Assembly (NCBI RefSeq): GCF_026213295.1
Contig: NC_079424.1
Span: 11,307,314-11,371,313 of the forward strand
Reading direction: 5' to 3'
Source of the DNA: Gadus chalcogrammus
Taxonomy: Eukaryota > Chordata > Actinopteri > Gadiformes > Gadidae
Length of the DNA stretch: 64,000 bases
Shown here: positions 12,185 to 51,519 of the stretch, one piece after another
Layout of the letters: each line of letters starts with the position of its first letter
Position numbering within the stretch: position 1 is the first letter of the stretch
The notes under the pieces: model-generated
Seen by the model: only the letters and a program-made list of their open reading frames with translations
What the model was told of the DNA's origin: nothing
The model's database searches: none
Position numbers and translations under genes: made by a program

Positions 12185-15100
12185 GTACTCACTCTACCCC
12201 TGCTAAATGTATGCATGTAAACTTTGAACATCGCAAAGAGAAAATCACTTATAGAGTTGGCCTACCCTTTTTAAGTGGCTATACTCTATGGCATAACGTT
12301 CCTACATAACACATATGTTTCTATTGACAACGATTGCACAATTGGTGTTGTCTAAATTACCAATTCAAACTTTAAAATCCTATTTGAGGAAATACAACAA
12401 TAGGGGTTTGGAGTTTTGATTGCATTTGAAAGGATATTTCATACCAAAATGGATGGCATGGTTGGATTTGTACGGGGCGCCTTCTAGTGGGGACAACGGC
12501 AAGTGAATCAGCAAGTCATTAATGAAACAGATGTTGTATAAAGCTATAAACATGTTTGGTGAAATGAATACCAACTTTAACAATTATTGTCTTTAAATCC
12601 CTATAAGTAGATATAGAGTTGAAAGTGCAAGTTGGAGTTAAAATAGGTAAGTGTGTTGTTGCATGTGCATGCAAATAATGTTGGGTAACACCCAGTACCA
12701 CAGAAAGTACTTATTTTTATATTCTCTTATAATTTTCTTACCTATCTGTAAGATATAAAATACATAAATATGCTTGTTATGGGGTTTGTACCATACATTT
12801 TAAGGGTATTAATCATGTGTGATTTAATGTAATGCTGCGAATTTGATTGAACAGCTTCCCATCAAATCATATAATCAAATAGTTGTATTGCTCAAAATGT
12901 TGGTGCAACCTGTAGCTGATCGTAGCAGGTTGTGTGGTTCACCTATAGGCTCATGAGAGTTGTAGCTTGACAGAATTAGCGTGGACCTAATAATAGTGCT
13001 TCCCAGCATCGGTTCTGCCAGGGGTCCAGTTACACCTGCAGTCGTATGTACTGCTAATGCGTACAACATGTGCGCACACACATGTCGCTTTTTAGTGTCC
13101 TCTACTGGCATCACAACTTTCTAGTACTTCTGTATTGGTCCCTATGAGTATTGGTCCCTAGTATGACTTATATGATGGTGTAGCCTATAACAGAAAAACG
13201 TTCAAACCTCTAATAACATATTCCACAATTTTAATAATATCTTTAATAATATTCACCTTATTTTATTTACAGATACTATGTACTCGAAAGATGAATCTAA
13301 ACCATACAGAAAATGATCAAAAGGGAGTTTCCAGACAGCTCTGTGTCATCATGCTCCACGAGGTGTCAGACTGTGTTCTCATTCGTCCCCAGACTAGAGA
13401 TGCAATCGATACAAATGACCAGTCAAATGTCTTTTTAGCCCTAGTTTAGCACACATAATGAACCAGCAATAGCAGTTATCATACGCGTTGTGTGATTATC
13501 TGTGTCTTAACGATGGAGCTGCCATCTTTAATTAAGTCAATCAAACTCATCCCCAATTAGTACCTCAGATGAAGAGCTCAGCTGCACGTGTTTTACCAGG
13601 GTGCAATAGCTCGTTCTACAGGCTACAACAAGGGCTGTCCTGCACCCTTAAGGTGTGCCTCTTACAGGGGTGGGTCCCATTGTCAGCTCTTGGAATGTGT
13701 GAAATGCATGGACATTTTATTTTGTTATTTTTGCTTTTCTTTTTACTTTCAGCTGGACAAAGACATATTGTAAATCAGATAGTTTTCTAAAAAGCTTAGC
13801 CTATTGTGACGTCATACCCATAGATGTACTTTCGTGTTCGAAGGTCAATATATGCGTCAATTATGAACTGTCGTGTATAAAACATTTGCATCACTCCCTG
13901 TGATGTGTCCCTGTGACGTCGCTGTCTCAGAGTCTATTAGATGTGTACATTTGAATCCTGTCACTGCTTCTGTAAGAGATGTCTTCCTCTGCGGGGCCAC
14001 TGCAATGTCACATTGCAGCTGCCACCCAACCTCTATCACAACCTGTATCAAGCGCTACTTAGTAGAAGTTGACTAGATGAGTTACTGCTGAGGTTAAATA
14101 TAGCACCGGCAGTATATCACAACGTTAAGGGGACAGCGAGGTGAACCCTTAGGGGTGAAGCCCAAGCCCCCTCAGTCACCACCACTTACCTTCGGGTCTC
14201 AGATCGTGGACCTGTTAGTGTTACAATACTGACACCAAGGTGGGCATTCAATTGATACACACACACACACACCTTTTTCCTGCGCTTGGTGATTAAAGAA
14301 AGGGTGTAGACTAAAACAAAGAAAGAGTTAACACTTGGGAGACATACACACTGTGAGCGTGACTCAAAGACGCTAGTTTGCTGACTTGCATCACCACACC
14401 CAAGAGCTACCCTGAGAGACAAAGGGAACGGTGAACATTCTTGGAGGCCTGCCAACAGCCATAATTGTAATGCACTCTGCACCTTCCCTACATTATTTTC
14501 AGTCAATAGTGGTAGGAGGCATGGAACAGCTTTTCACACTGAACTCCTGGCTACTTCATAGGGCCATGTCATTGCCTTTGTTGAGACATTCAAGCTCTAG
14601 AACACAATTCCTATCAATCCCTTCCGCTCACTGAGTGTTTTCGGCGGTGGTTGCATGCATACTAGTCAACAATGTGTTTTGTCTCCGAAGGAGCAATGGC
14701 TGTTGTTAATATGAGGGATGTGGGAGTTCTGCACAAAGGATACACACTAATTCTTGTTTTTTCACTCTGTCATTGTCATTAATTATTGAATCATTTTCAT
14801 CTCATCACCCTCAGACAAAGACCAAGTCCTAAGCCGGTTGGTTTGGTTCCAACTTTAAAGGGAGTGAGAGTTGAGTGTGCACATTATTTCCCCAAAGATA
14901 ACTTTCTGTTGAAATACCATGGGGGAAAGAAAGTCTAGAAGTCATCCCACTTGGACATTGAGAAGAGTCCACTCCCAAGTCCACTCCCTGATGATACAGC
15001 TGTAATAGGATACTACTGTTTATCTATCTGCATGGCCCTTCCCTTGTGTCAACACAGATTGCAAAACTTATATCTGACTGCTGTGACTTCCCCTGGGGGG

Positions 15101-15595
15101 TACTGGAGACTGGAGAGCATGTGAGCCAAAATGTGGGGCACGGTTGGTCTGATTGGAAAAGTTGTTTTTAATATTTCGTTCTGAAGAAAGAGACGAGTCA
15201 GATTCACTGTGCTTATGCATTATATATAGGTTTGCATTCATATGCAATTGTATACACATAGGTATGTGTATGTGTGTGTCTGTGTGCGTGCGTGTGTGGT
15301 GCCAGTAGCAGACCTATCCGTTAACAATGAGAATTTGTCACAGATGTGGCCCCTAGTCTACGTTGGTGTCGGTGTGAGTGGGGTGACCCTGTTCCCTTTA
15401 TAGCCCAGAGACTTTACAGCCCAACCCTAATAACCAATCATGTGTAAGCCCCGCTGCCACGGCTCCCTGACCACACCCACCCTGGGAGTGTCCCCGCCCA
15501 GCCTACCCTGTGTGTGTGTGTGTGTGGGGAGCACGCTGCAGCGGACACAGCAGAGTTAGAGGATCATACTTGCGGGAGGAACACTTGCAGCTGAC
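12185..15595. other. cast upstream introns, no further exon recognised
   Basis: AT-rich intronic or intergenic sequence between the upstream leaders and the MGQ exon. A perfect CRE palindrome TGACGTCA lies at 13807-13814. No RNA gene or additional exon with convincing splice sites was found. Confidence 0.5.
15391..15595 (+). promoter_or_regulatory. cast: Putative promoter of the MGQ-type cast transcript
   Basis: Upstream of the ATG at 15596 lie CCCTTTATAGCC (15395-15406, a TATA-like element also one base off an SRF CArG box), an ACCAATCA CCAAT box (about 15432-15439) and a CCCCGCCC GC box (about 15493-15500). Order and spacing are plausible for a promoter with a transcript leader of about 150 bases. 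Function is inferred. Confidence 0.35.
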
Positions 15596-40401
<24,806 letters not shown>

Positions 40402-40566
40402 ACCACTTGGTAAGGCAACCACAACTGAATGGTATCTATCGAATCTCTCAAATAGGACATACCAGTTAATCACTCTTATAGGGAGTGACTCATGAAGGCT
40501 ACCCCAACTGAATTATTTTTAGGAAGCGTATCAAAATGGCCATCCCAACTTAATTTTGTTCAGGCA

Positions 40567-40605
40567 GAGTCTAAAAAGGACATCCCAAATGTCCTTTTTA
40601 GACTC
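40567..40605. repeat. Perfect 17-bp-stem hairpin within a degenerate minisatellite
   Basis: The arm GAGTCTAAAAAGGACAT (40567-40583), loop CCCAA, then the exact reverse complement (40589-40605). Around it (about 40478-40665) imperfect direct copies of a roughly 40-bp unit containing 'CATCCCAACT' and 'TCTAAAAAG' are arrayed. Confidence 0.85.
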
Positions 40606-41592
40606 TAAAAAAATGACATTTTCAGGGAGCGTCTAAAAAGCCCTATCAAACTGAAGTGTGTTTTTTCTAGATGTGTTAATTGTTACAACCCTCTTACTGA
40701 TCCCCTCCATTGTGTGTTTTACTTTTTCAGAGTCATGCTGCAATTATTCTACCCTATACCGCGATTGTGGGATCGACACTCTAGATTATAAATCTATTTT
40801 TCTAAGTGATGGAGAATGTATACTGGATGACAGCAGAACCCTATGCCTACACAGCATGCTTACCCCCTGACACACAAACATACACACACACACACAAACA
40901 CAATTGTAAACACCCTTACACATACATACACACACAGAAACAACACTGTGTGCAACGCCTTACCTGCTTATTTTCATGTGTATTAAGAAAACAAGAAGAT
41001 TGACGATTTATTTCCCCTTTGTGTGCAATTTGATAAAAACTGAAATGAATGATAGCCAGAGAACGTTGGCCTAAATTAGATGAGTTGGGACGGTTGATAT
41101 ATGAGGGCGAAGGGATGGTGAGGATTATATAGGGGAAGTCTTTTTTTAAAGAAAACAAAAAAATGTTTTGATCGTCTGTCGGTCCATCGATACAAAGTCA
41201 GGCGATGCCCATCAGCATTGGGACCGGGCACCACAGCTGCTGGTGCCACCAAAAACAAACTAAAGCGCCTCGATGCCATGGTTTTGCGGCGACGTCTCCA
41301 TGTCAGAGAGGGGGCGGTAAGGGCCTTCAGCTGGTGTGAGAGAGTGGCCTCTAGTGGTGTGTATAGGGTGTGCAACCTGAATGCGCACAGACAAGTAGCC
41401 CAGTTATTATGTGGTTGAACGCAATTGAGACACTAGTGTACAGCTTACTTTGCTTAAATATATTGATGGATAACATTTAGTTTACAATATTAAAGACACA
41501 TTTATGAAAAAAAAGGGTTTACAGGATGTGGTCTGCTTGATTCTGTTCCTGAGAACGTTGTGTGAATGCTGTTCATTTTCTGTAAAGCAATA

Positions 41593-41725
<133 letters not shown>

Positions 41726-43123
41726 GCTTTGGAGTAAAATCCTATCTGTATTCAAAAGTGCACTTAGAACCAAGGTAGTTAGAAACTCTACACACTGCCT
41801 TAGTTTTTATACTGTAGTAAAGGGAGAGATGTTGTTGTTAATATACCACCACTGTATCGTTCACTGGGTCCAATCCCAGCTGATGTTCAGGAGGTTCCTT
41901 GTCGAATATGTCAGTTTAAACCGGCTTCTCCAGGGAAAACGATATGTTGAGAAAGATGGAGGGTATTATAGAAGGGAAAACTAATGCTGGATTAGATGTC
42001 ATTATATAATCCAGACACATACACAATTGCAAAAAATGAATCAGATTTACTAATTTAGATTCAGCATTAGTTTCCCACTCTAAAATAGGCTCTATGCTCC
42101 CCAAAATAAAAACGAATCAATAAAATACAGCCCCCCCCCCCAAAAAAATTGTATGCTAAAAGAAAAAAGAAAACGGTATGAATAAATGCCAAATATATTT
42201 TAGCGACAGGATAGAGTATGCTGTTTTTATTGTGCAGGGAAATGGCAGTACACCCAGCAGGTATACGGTCTCTTTGTCTTTGGGCTCCGTGGTATTTCAC
42301 TGTGCATATTTCTATCAGCCCACTTCCTTTTGACTCGTGGGGGCTTCAGTTTCAATTATCCTTGCTTAAACTTTCTTTCTAAAACCTTTACAATTCTGTG
42401 CCACACCTCTGGATGACTGATGATGGGATTTCAAAAACGTGGGTTTGATGTGCATAAAACCAAATGTATGTGTTTGAAAATATAAGAATAAACATTTGTT
42501 CTCACAAGTTGTAGCTTTTGTACGTTTTATTTACAAGCGGGGAATCCAAAAGTTTATTGAAAAAGACATTAGATATTAAGTTAAGAAATGGTTGGATACA
42601 ATATTTAAGTTGAAATCCAATAAAAATATTGATAATTTCACATTTACAAAGTGCTGAAAAAAATGATTCTCTAGTAGGCCTATTTGTTACATTATTAAAA
42701 TGGCATTAATATGGGAGATCAGTTTAGGACTGAAAAATGGGTCCTTCTTTTTTACTCGTTGCTATAGTTGACAAATAAAAAGAGAAAATACAAAAAATGG
42801 AAATTGGTTCATGAAATTGTATTTTTCAAATTTCTTCCCTGGTTTTACTTGATTAACAAATTCTAAATCATCAACTACATTGATTTCTTAAATATTAATT
42901 AAGTATTAATATTTTAAGGATGGAAATATTACGGTATATGTTTACGAGCAAAGTTTAACCATTTCTCTTGTTTACCAAGTCATTAGTCAACTAGCATTTA
43001 ATATTTTGAGTAAAAGAGAATAATTCTACATTCCCTGTTTGATTAAAACCAATTATTTTTAGATTACACGTGAGGATAGGAGCAGCAATTTAAAATGGAC
43101 TTAAACTGAACTTCAAAACGTAT

Positions 43124-43332
43124 TCAGTTTTCCATCGCACGTCCTCCTTCAACCTTCCGCCGTTGTTTTCTGTAGAAGACAATAGAAGACTAAGATTAAA
43201 TATGATGTTACAATTACCCTGAATAATATATATATATTAATAAAGTATAATATAATAATAACAATATGAATGAATAATTATGTTATATATATTTGTGCGT
43301 GTGTGTCTGAGGTGATTTGTGTTTTGTATTTG

Positions 43333-43401
<69 letters not shown>

Positions 43402-44863
43402 GTATATATGTATGTGTATGCCCTTTGTGGGTATTTATATTTATATATATATATGTAGCCCCTGTTGTGTGTTTGTGTGTGTCTGCACGCAGACAAAATA
43501 ACTTACTGCCTTTTATAATGATGCGGACAACGCCTTGTCCTTAACCCTTGAACAAAGAAAAAGTGTTACTCAGAACAAGCTGAAGTGCTTTGCCATGTTA
43601 AACTCATGGATGGTTTAAGACTCATGCATTGACCTGGTGAGTAAAACCAGGAGAACATGGAAGCAATGATTTTCCATCAGGATTTGATACCATCGCCCTG
43701 CTCAAAATGTTGCACATTGAGAAAGGGATGTGAGTGAGAGCTGTTTCGTCCACAGTTTCGTCTTAATTCAAGTCAAAAGTGGACACATTACACAGCATTT
43801 GGATGGTGTACATATAAGACCAGTGATAAAGGCTTGGACTCACTGTTGCAGCAGACAATTGTGATGACGAAGAGAAAGATGATAAAGCCATAACCACAAG
43901 CCAAGGAGCCCAGAATGATGGGGCTACAGTCCCAGATGCTCAAGACTGAAACACATGAAGACATTTTGACTTTGGGCCATTTTTCAGCTAAAAGTTTAAG
44001 CTCAGCCAACCAACTCTTTTTAAATGATCTTCTACAACTTCTACAAACAACCATCATTTAAAAAGAGTAGGTGGGCTGACTGAGATGTACAATTTGTAAT
44101 GATAAGACCACACCCTTACTGTCCTCGGTTTTGCTGTTGCAAGTGCAGACCATTGGAGTGGAAGGCGTCTTTGCGTTGGTGGCAGGCACAGCGGCTGCTG
44201 GGGTCACTGATACAACTTGAGATAAAGGAGATTTTCTTTTGAATTATCAATAGAAAAAGATCATCTGAAACGATTTAATTCCCAAAGTGTACACATTTTT
44301 TGGGACTGTAAAGTAATTTAATACGTATGTTTTAATATGAGTTATATAATAAAGTGCTCTCACCCCGTTGGAGTCTTGTGACTTTTCCAAATTTGAGTGT
44401 ATTGGAAGTCAACACAGCGCAGATGTAAACACCTCTGTCTCGTTGTGAGTTAAATCTTTTGATTGAAAGTATATTTTCAGTCTTCATCTTTGATTCACTG
44501 TAGATCGTTGTGTTCAAGATAGTTTCCGGCTTTCTTATGCCATTTGAGTGATAAGATGCAATGAAGTCCACGCTGTTATCCACGACCCGAAGCCACATAA
44601 CAGTGAATCCTTTTTGTGGAGATTCACATTTGATTTGAACCTTATCTCCTTCTTCAGGTGTAATGACCTCACCATGCAGTGATACAATGTCTGAAATATT
44701 CAAAAAAAATATATATGACAATTTAGAAAGTACTCTCGAAACTGCATTGAGAAAAAAAAATTCAATTAAATGTTGGTATCAAACTTAGCTACTAATGCAG
44801 TCAATACAACTTACTTTGAAACAGAATAAAAAGGGAAATGGCCTTAATCCTTTTTTGGTCCAT
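43124..44863 (-). CDS. cd8a: CD8 alpha chain, T-cell co-receptor (six exons, 219 aa)
   Basis: Co-receptor that binds MHC class I on cytotoxic T cells as a homodimer or with CD8 beta. Exons from 5' to 3' on the minus strand: 44815-44863 (signal, ATG 44861-44863), 44364-44690 (Ig V domain), 44120-44215 (hinge), 43844-43945 (transmembrane), 43507-43546 and 43124-43169 (tail). Junction phases all agree. The V domain shows [20 protein letters not shown], the DRGVYICAV second-cysteine block and LKFGKVTRL; an N-glycosylation site NTT is present. The Pro/Thr hinge carries a CTC pair for dimerisation. The membrane segment runs about [20 protein letters not shown]. The tail reads [14 protein letters not shown], with the CPH motif that serves in fish in place of the mammalian Lck-binding CxCP. 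Complete, no lesions seen. Confidence 0.93.
43336..43412. repeat. (TA)n microsatellite in a cd8a intron
   Basis: About 75 bp of (TA)n with a few TG interruptions, continuing imperfectly to about 43455. It lies in the last intron of cd8a. Confidence 0.95.
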
Positions 44864-46387
44864 TTTTTTATTTGTCTTTAGCTTGGTAGCGTCTACTCGT
44901 CTCTTTGTGTGAAGAATAGCAGCCCAGTCTGACAAAATGTAGTGCGACATATGACCACGCCCCACCTGTAACCCATGTCTCCACTTCATCAAGTAGGATC
45001 ATTGCATTGGATTTCTGCAAAGAGCATTGCTGCACCGGTTGGTTCGCGGCACAGGCCTTTATGGTGAAACCTAGAAAACATGAACAAGAGCACACAACCA
45101 TGTTATCAACAGCACCGACACCTTGGGGTGGGGGGAGGGAGGGGGGGGGGGGGTGCAACCAAGACAATTCTTGGTTAGAGCCTGGATTAATGCGGACATT
45201 TGTCATACGGACATGGGCAAATTTTGGGGGAATTCCGACATTTTATGGTCAACTTATCTTCAATTATCAAATGTACCATGGCCAAAAAAACTGAATCTAG
45301 TATGCTGTGGCTGATTGTGAGGATTGTCCAATCACATGGCCATACACATGCCAAACTTTGTGCTAATTTGCATACAGTCAACTGAAGTTCAGCTTTTGTC
45401 CAGCTGTTTTAATGCGTTGACTATTCAAGACGCCTCTTCTGGTGCGGTCGAGCCGTAACGACCCCATGCTTCACATTTTGTCATCCAAATTCATTCATCT
45501 TCCGTGATGAATTCATCTCAATACATCATCAAGAAAACAATATATTCAAGCTATCCATGCAAAAAATAAATAAAAAGGATTGTTTTTATTTAAATATCAA
45601 TACATATACAGTGAATCTGAACAGCATTGTAGCAAGCCTACACGTATATTAAAGTTAGATTGGCTTATCCTCTATTAATTTTACCAGCAGCTCAACTATA
45701 TGTTGGCACTGCTGCTGTTACCATGTCCTCATGAAACTGTGTTTTGTCTTGAATAAAACATGTGCTGGCCCATTAGGCCTGCAAAGCTTTTAAAAGATCA
45801 ACGCCTCTAAAAGAAGGACAAAAACCAACCATGACCTGTCCCGGCCCACCCAGTCATAGGGCTTATCAACAACAGACTTCCATTTCAATTGATAAACAAA
45901 CAATGAAATGACTCGCTGCTGAACCACCTAAGACGTGTGGAACACACATGCTGCATGGCTCTGAGGCCCGTCCTGTTTCCTCCGACCCAGGATGGAACAT
46001 CTATTGACACGTTTGGTAACCAGAAGCGAGGTGACATTCAGCAGCACTGCGGCTGTTCCGCAGGTGGGTAGGCAGAGATTCAGACAAGGTTGCGAAACCC
46101 AAGCGTTCTCTGACTTTTCTTTTTACCAAGGCTCAGCCTTCACACACTTTGTTGTTGTTTGTGAGTTTTCTAGTCTTTTCGATTTTTGTTTGTTCATTCA
46201 TCTTATTGTATTTTATTGCTGGGCGGGGGGGGGGGGGTAATTTATATTATGGCTGAAACAGGGCTAGTTTGAGGTCGCATGAGGTACTGATGTCACCAGG
46301 GGGAGACTTCCTTTTGTCTCAGAGGAAGCCTTAAGCCCACTTGAATCGTTCCATTGCTGTTCTCCAGGGTTGAGTCACTCACAGCGC

Positions 46388-46433
46388 CACACACACGCAT
46401 CTGCACGCACACACACACACACAAAAACACACA

Positions 46434-46532
<99 letters not shown>

Positions 46533-46538
46533 ACACAC
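46388..46538. repeat. (CA)n microsatellite
   Basis: Interrupted at its left end (CGCA, AAAA), then pure (CA)n of about 100 bp. Confidence 0.95.
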
Positions 46539-47727
46539 GTACACCCATTACAATTTTCCAATAGTATGATATCCCCCACCCCTCCCCCAGACACCTGCAT
46601 GGGCTCCCCTGTCTTACTCACACTGGGGATATACAACCTGAAACCATCTTCACTGTCCCCAGCGTGTGAGAATGTGTGTGTTCCTATGGAGTGGGTGTCC
46701 AGGGGAAGCCAAAGAGAATGCCCTGAGTTGCCGTGTGGGTGCGTGTTCAACAGACCTGACATTCATATGTAGTTTGAAAAATAACACCTCTCCTTTCCTC
46801 CCCTCAATCAGCTTCCACTGTCGTGTCTCTCTCTGGTCAGATCTAGCGGTTCTAAGCATTGTGGGATATGGCTTGGAGGACAGGACGCTGCAAGGACTCA
46901 ACAGCATCACAGACAGTAAGTAAATTAGGCATGTGATGAATACATCAATCGATCAATGAGTTACTTAGTCAGTAAGGGATTGAGTCAGTCCGTCAGCCAG
47001 TCAGTATTCAGTCAGTCAGTAGTCAGTCCATCAGTCAGTCAGTCAGTCAGTAGTCAGTCAATCAGTCAGAAGTTAGCTTGTTGTTTATGGCTGTGTCTGT
47101 ACCCCTGGCAGGAGCATGAACCTTACAAGGAGCTTTCTGGATACCAGTAGAGATATCATCAGACGTGTGTGATAAATACACATAAAACGCAAACACATAA
47201 AACACACATGCAAGCCAATACACCCATATTTACAAACACAAACAGAGAACTGATATACTGCGCTTGATGCCAAATCTCGACATAGCTTTAAAAGTGTCAA
47301 ATATAAATAGATTAGACGTTATATATATAAGGATATAGTTTTATGTTATGCTATATTTTCAGTCAGAATGGACCCTTGTCAGGTGTCATCGACTCATCGT
47401 AGGACAAACACAGGTAGTCTCAGGTAGTTCGTAGTACTATGAGTCTGCTGCTTTGAAGCACCAGGGCTGGGGGAGCAGACTAAACTAGTGAACATAAATA
47501 CGTACGTATTATCTACTAGCTGTTTTGTGGCACGTCAAAGTAGAAGAGACATATTTAGTGTTATGAGTGACACCTGTGTTTGCCATATGATGATCTAAAC
47601 TAATTTTCTCTAATTGTGGTATATGAACAATGATTTAACCACATTCTTATGACTTTTGGTCCCTCCTAAGAATTCAAAATGCAAATAGTTCAATATTTTT
47701 TTTTTTTACAATTCATTATCAAAAGAA

Positions 47728-47768
<41 letters not shown>

Positions 47769-49282
47769 TATAGCAATGGCTTCTCTCGTTTTTTAATGCA
47801 GTATTATGAAGTCTTCAGATTGTGCTTCAAATATGTGCTTCAAATATTTTATATTAAACATTGCTGGCAAATCTACTCTTAGGTTTTTTTTAAACACATG
47901 ATACAGTGAAATAAGGTAGACTTTGTACAAATGATAGAACAAATCAAAAATAATATTTAAAACTCATGTATGACCGTTTGTGTCTGTGTTCTGTTGAAGC
48001 AATTTACGTTGTTTCTGTGAGTGCTGAGTGGTTGTTTGTTGGTGAGTTGATTTCTTGGTCAGAGTGCTGGTATATCGTCCCGGGAGGAGGGACCCATTAC
48101 CACCTCCATCGCAGCAAGGCTGTGCGTCTTTATTTTATTTTATTAATTTATTTCTTCTTTTTGTGTTGTGGATTGGAAGCTGAAGTGGAAGTGGACACCA
48201 GGCATTTGTCTTAGACTCTTGCATCCATTTTGAAATAGATCAACAAGGAAATATGTCCGCTGTAAGAAGCCCTAATCTAAACTACAGGATAAGATTAGTA
48301 CGTACACATATTTGATCATAAGATGTTATTGTAGCTCATGTGCTGCTTATTATAACATAAATATGCACATTGTGTAAAAGGTTACGGGGGTGTAAGGTGG
48401 AAAGTGAAGGGGCGGGATTTCCATTTTCTTCTGTGTTTAAATATAAATACATATGTACTTATCTTGCGTTAACATATAACCAGAAGGGCTAAATAATCAT
48501 AATATTCTGGATAAGGATACATCAGAAAAATGTATGCAGCTATATTCTATATACTGAATCTAGACTACAGGATATCTAAGGCAAAATACTTTCTGAATAG
48601 CTGAAAGATCACATCCTTTTTTGTTTTGCTTTATCACATTTGTGTCATATTTGTTAATTGGTTATTTATTAACATCAGACAACGGAATAATGAACTGTGA
48701 ATAACGTTATATCTTAAGAGAAGAGGTGGACAAAGGTAGGCTATGTAAGGCTATGCAATAGTAGTTAGTTGTAGTAGTAAGTTTGATACAACCATTGATC
48801 CCTCCCAGGGGTTGCCCATAGAAGTCCTGAAAACCCAACATTGCCTTCTAAGCTCTCCTGAAGTATTATAACAAAGATGGGCAAACCAAGGAAGTTACAC
48901 TGCATATACAGTGGCATATACATGCCACACTAGAACTGAATCCCAGATCAAAAGGACATTTCCGTTTTAATACTAAATTCTAATTATATTCTTTAATTAT
49001 AGATGGACAGGTGGTGTTCTGACCTCTTCCTTAGGAATTCAAACGAAATATGTTTAGTTCTATAACTGACTGAAAACTGAAAGCAAAGAAACAGCGAGAC
49101 TGTCTCTACCTGTACGTGTGTGTGTGTATGTGTGTGTGTGCGTGTGTCACAGAGTGTGTGTCTCAGTGTTTGCGGTGAGGTCTGTGGTGTTCTTGTGGCT
49201 TTTTGTTTCAGAGACAAGATGAGGCGCTCAGAGTTGAGAAGCGGACAGCCGAGAGAGATGGCATCTCAAGCGAAGGCTGCTC

Positions 49283-49288
49283 ATTTTC

Positions 49289-49361
<73 letters not shown>
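49283..49361. repeat. (CT)n microsatellite
   Basis: Pure (CT)n of about 78 bp in the cd8a-cd8b spacer. Confidence 0.95.
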
Positions 49362-49370
<9 letters not shown>

Positions 49371-51519
49371 TTCTTCCTCTCATTATCGCAGAGAAGAAAA
49401 ACCAAAGAACAGATGCCTTTCACCTTCTCGTGTTTATGTGTGTGTGGGTGAGTGTGTGTGCACCATGGTGTGTGTGTATGTGTGTGTGTGTGTGTGTGTC
49501 TGTTTGTGTGTGTGCATGTGTGCACAGGTGTTCGTGTGCACTAGATAAGGTAAAGCTAAACCATAGTTTACATTTGTTGTTGCTGTTGAATGTAAATACA
49601 TTTGTGCTCCAATTACACTCACTAAAATACATTCACGCATATTACATGAGATGCAGCTTGTTCATGTATATGTATGTGTGTTTGTGTGTTTGTGGGTGTC
49701 TCTTTCATTTCTCACCACTCTTTATCCGCTATATGGAAGTAATTTTCAGAACACTGTTTCGTCTCTGTAATACATATCCTTTGAGACAACTAATTATTTG
49801 TTGACTTTGCGCCAACAAAGACGAATCAATGTACTTGCTTCTTGCTTGTATGTATATTCATAAATTATCAAATCAACAAATATACTGTGTTGTTTCGTTT
49901 CAGTCTTACAATGTTATTCAGCAGTTAATAAATTGTTTCTCAACTGGAATCCTCAAACACGACATTAAAACAATATATTGTATAATTAAAGCAGTTTCAC
50001 AGAGCTGTTTGGTTGTCTTACACTTTCCCACATTTGTTGTTAATGACCTTGATCAGGTTACCTCATCCACAACTCAACATGCAACTATTGACTTTCTGGC
50101 ACCCTTTTTTCCTCAACGATGCATTAGAGATGTTTAAGGTTAGAAATGGTAAAGCTGGGGTTTCAGGTAAACGTATAGTTAAGGTAAGGTGTACAGTTTA
50201 AAAGCGTTGAGTTTAGGTCTTACACTATGGTGTGTTTAGTGTTAGTGGTTGCTGTGGTAAGGGTGTAGGCTGTTGTTGATGACATCACAAACCTTGATTG
50301 GCTAAGGTTAATGCAACAGAGTAATACTTATACTACTACGATTACTCCTACCACTAATAACAAGGATAATCATAATACATTTTAGTTTAATGGCACCAAT
50401 TCTGACAATGTAATGAATGAGTATCAACCAAAAGAATAGACACAAATACAAACTGATGCATCAAATTAAAAACAACACAGAAAGAAATGTGATAGAAGAA
50501 GTAATAAAAAAATGACTTGCATTTGAAGAAGCATTCAAATGGATAGTTGCAGGCTAATTCGAAGAGGTATGTTTATAAGTGGCGCGTAAAGATGTTAACT
50601 TGCTTCCCTGATTCCTTGAGGTATTGAATTCCACAGTTTAGAGGTGTAATTGTCCATCTTTATTTTAGGTTTAGTTGGTAACGAAATGTCAACAGCAGAG
50701 GACATGAGCGTTCCCGAGGGGAACCCGAGTTAGTGGGGTATAGGCTGGTCCCCACATTTTTTGATCACTTTAAATAACAAAATAAGGAATTTGAAGTCGA
50801 TGCTGCTATAGCAGCCTTAACTGGACTGATATATTCTCTTCCCTTAATTTTCGTTAGTGAACTAGCAATTCTTCGTTCTGTCTGAGTAGATGCCTCTTAA
50901 TCCGGAAGGGCAGTTCATAGTGAGTTTCAAAAGTCCCAGCTATCTGAAATAGTAGCATGAACTTTATCATGTCGTCATGCTGAGGTAAAAAAACGCAGCA
51001 CAAGTAAGTTATTATAGGATTTATTGGACAATAACACAATTTTGTAATAGTTTGTTAACATTAAATGACGGTCAATGAATGATGATTTACAAGCACTGCC
51101 AATGAATTATCTTCATCAAGTCTTTAACATGATCTCTCTCTTTATCAAATATTAAGATTGATTCAAATGTCTTCCACACATTTTAAATGAATGAAAAGCC
51201 CCAAACAAGACCAATGAATAAAATGGACAAGAGTCGTTACATTCAAATTGTGATTTTAAATATTTTAATAAATGTGTCAATACAAAAGAGGAACATTCAT
51301 TGTACTTACAAGAAATTCTATTTACATACAGAAATAACTTCAGTCACTTCAACCTCAGTGGTACTTTTCAAAGTTGGTACAAGTCTCTAATAAGCACTCA
51401 CTTAGCATAGCCGTGGTATTAGGATCATTCAAAAACCATGGGGGGCATGAATTCTATACATGGGGTACAAAACCAACACGGTTTGATGTGAGCTTTAGAT
51501 CGATTGGTTTAGTTTAGTC

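Larger units (their letters stand above)
44864..51519. other. Spacer between cd8b and cd8a, no gene seen
   Basis: About 6.6 kb of mostly AT-rich DNA. It holds (CA)n at 46388-46538, a (CAGT)n-like tetranucleotide patch at about 46976-47070, (AT)n at 47731-47765, (CT)n at 49283-49361 and (TG)n patches near 49450-49515. A candidate cd8b poly(A) signal (AATAAA on the minus strand) lies at 51020-51025. The 5' control region of cd8a should lie just right of 44863. No RNA gene or further exon could be supported. Confidence 0.5.

Noticed and set aside
46820..46920. Open segment ending DRTLQGLNSITDSK before GTAAGT as a possible exon
   Set aside because: No partner exons, no family similarity and no suitable acceptor in frame.
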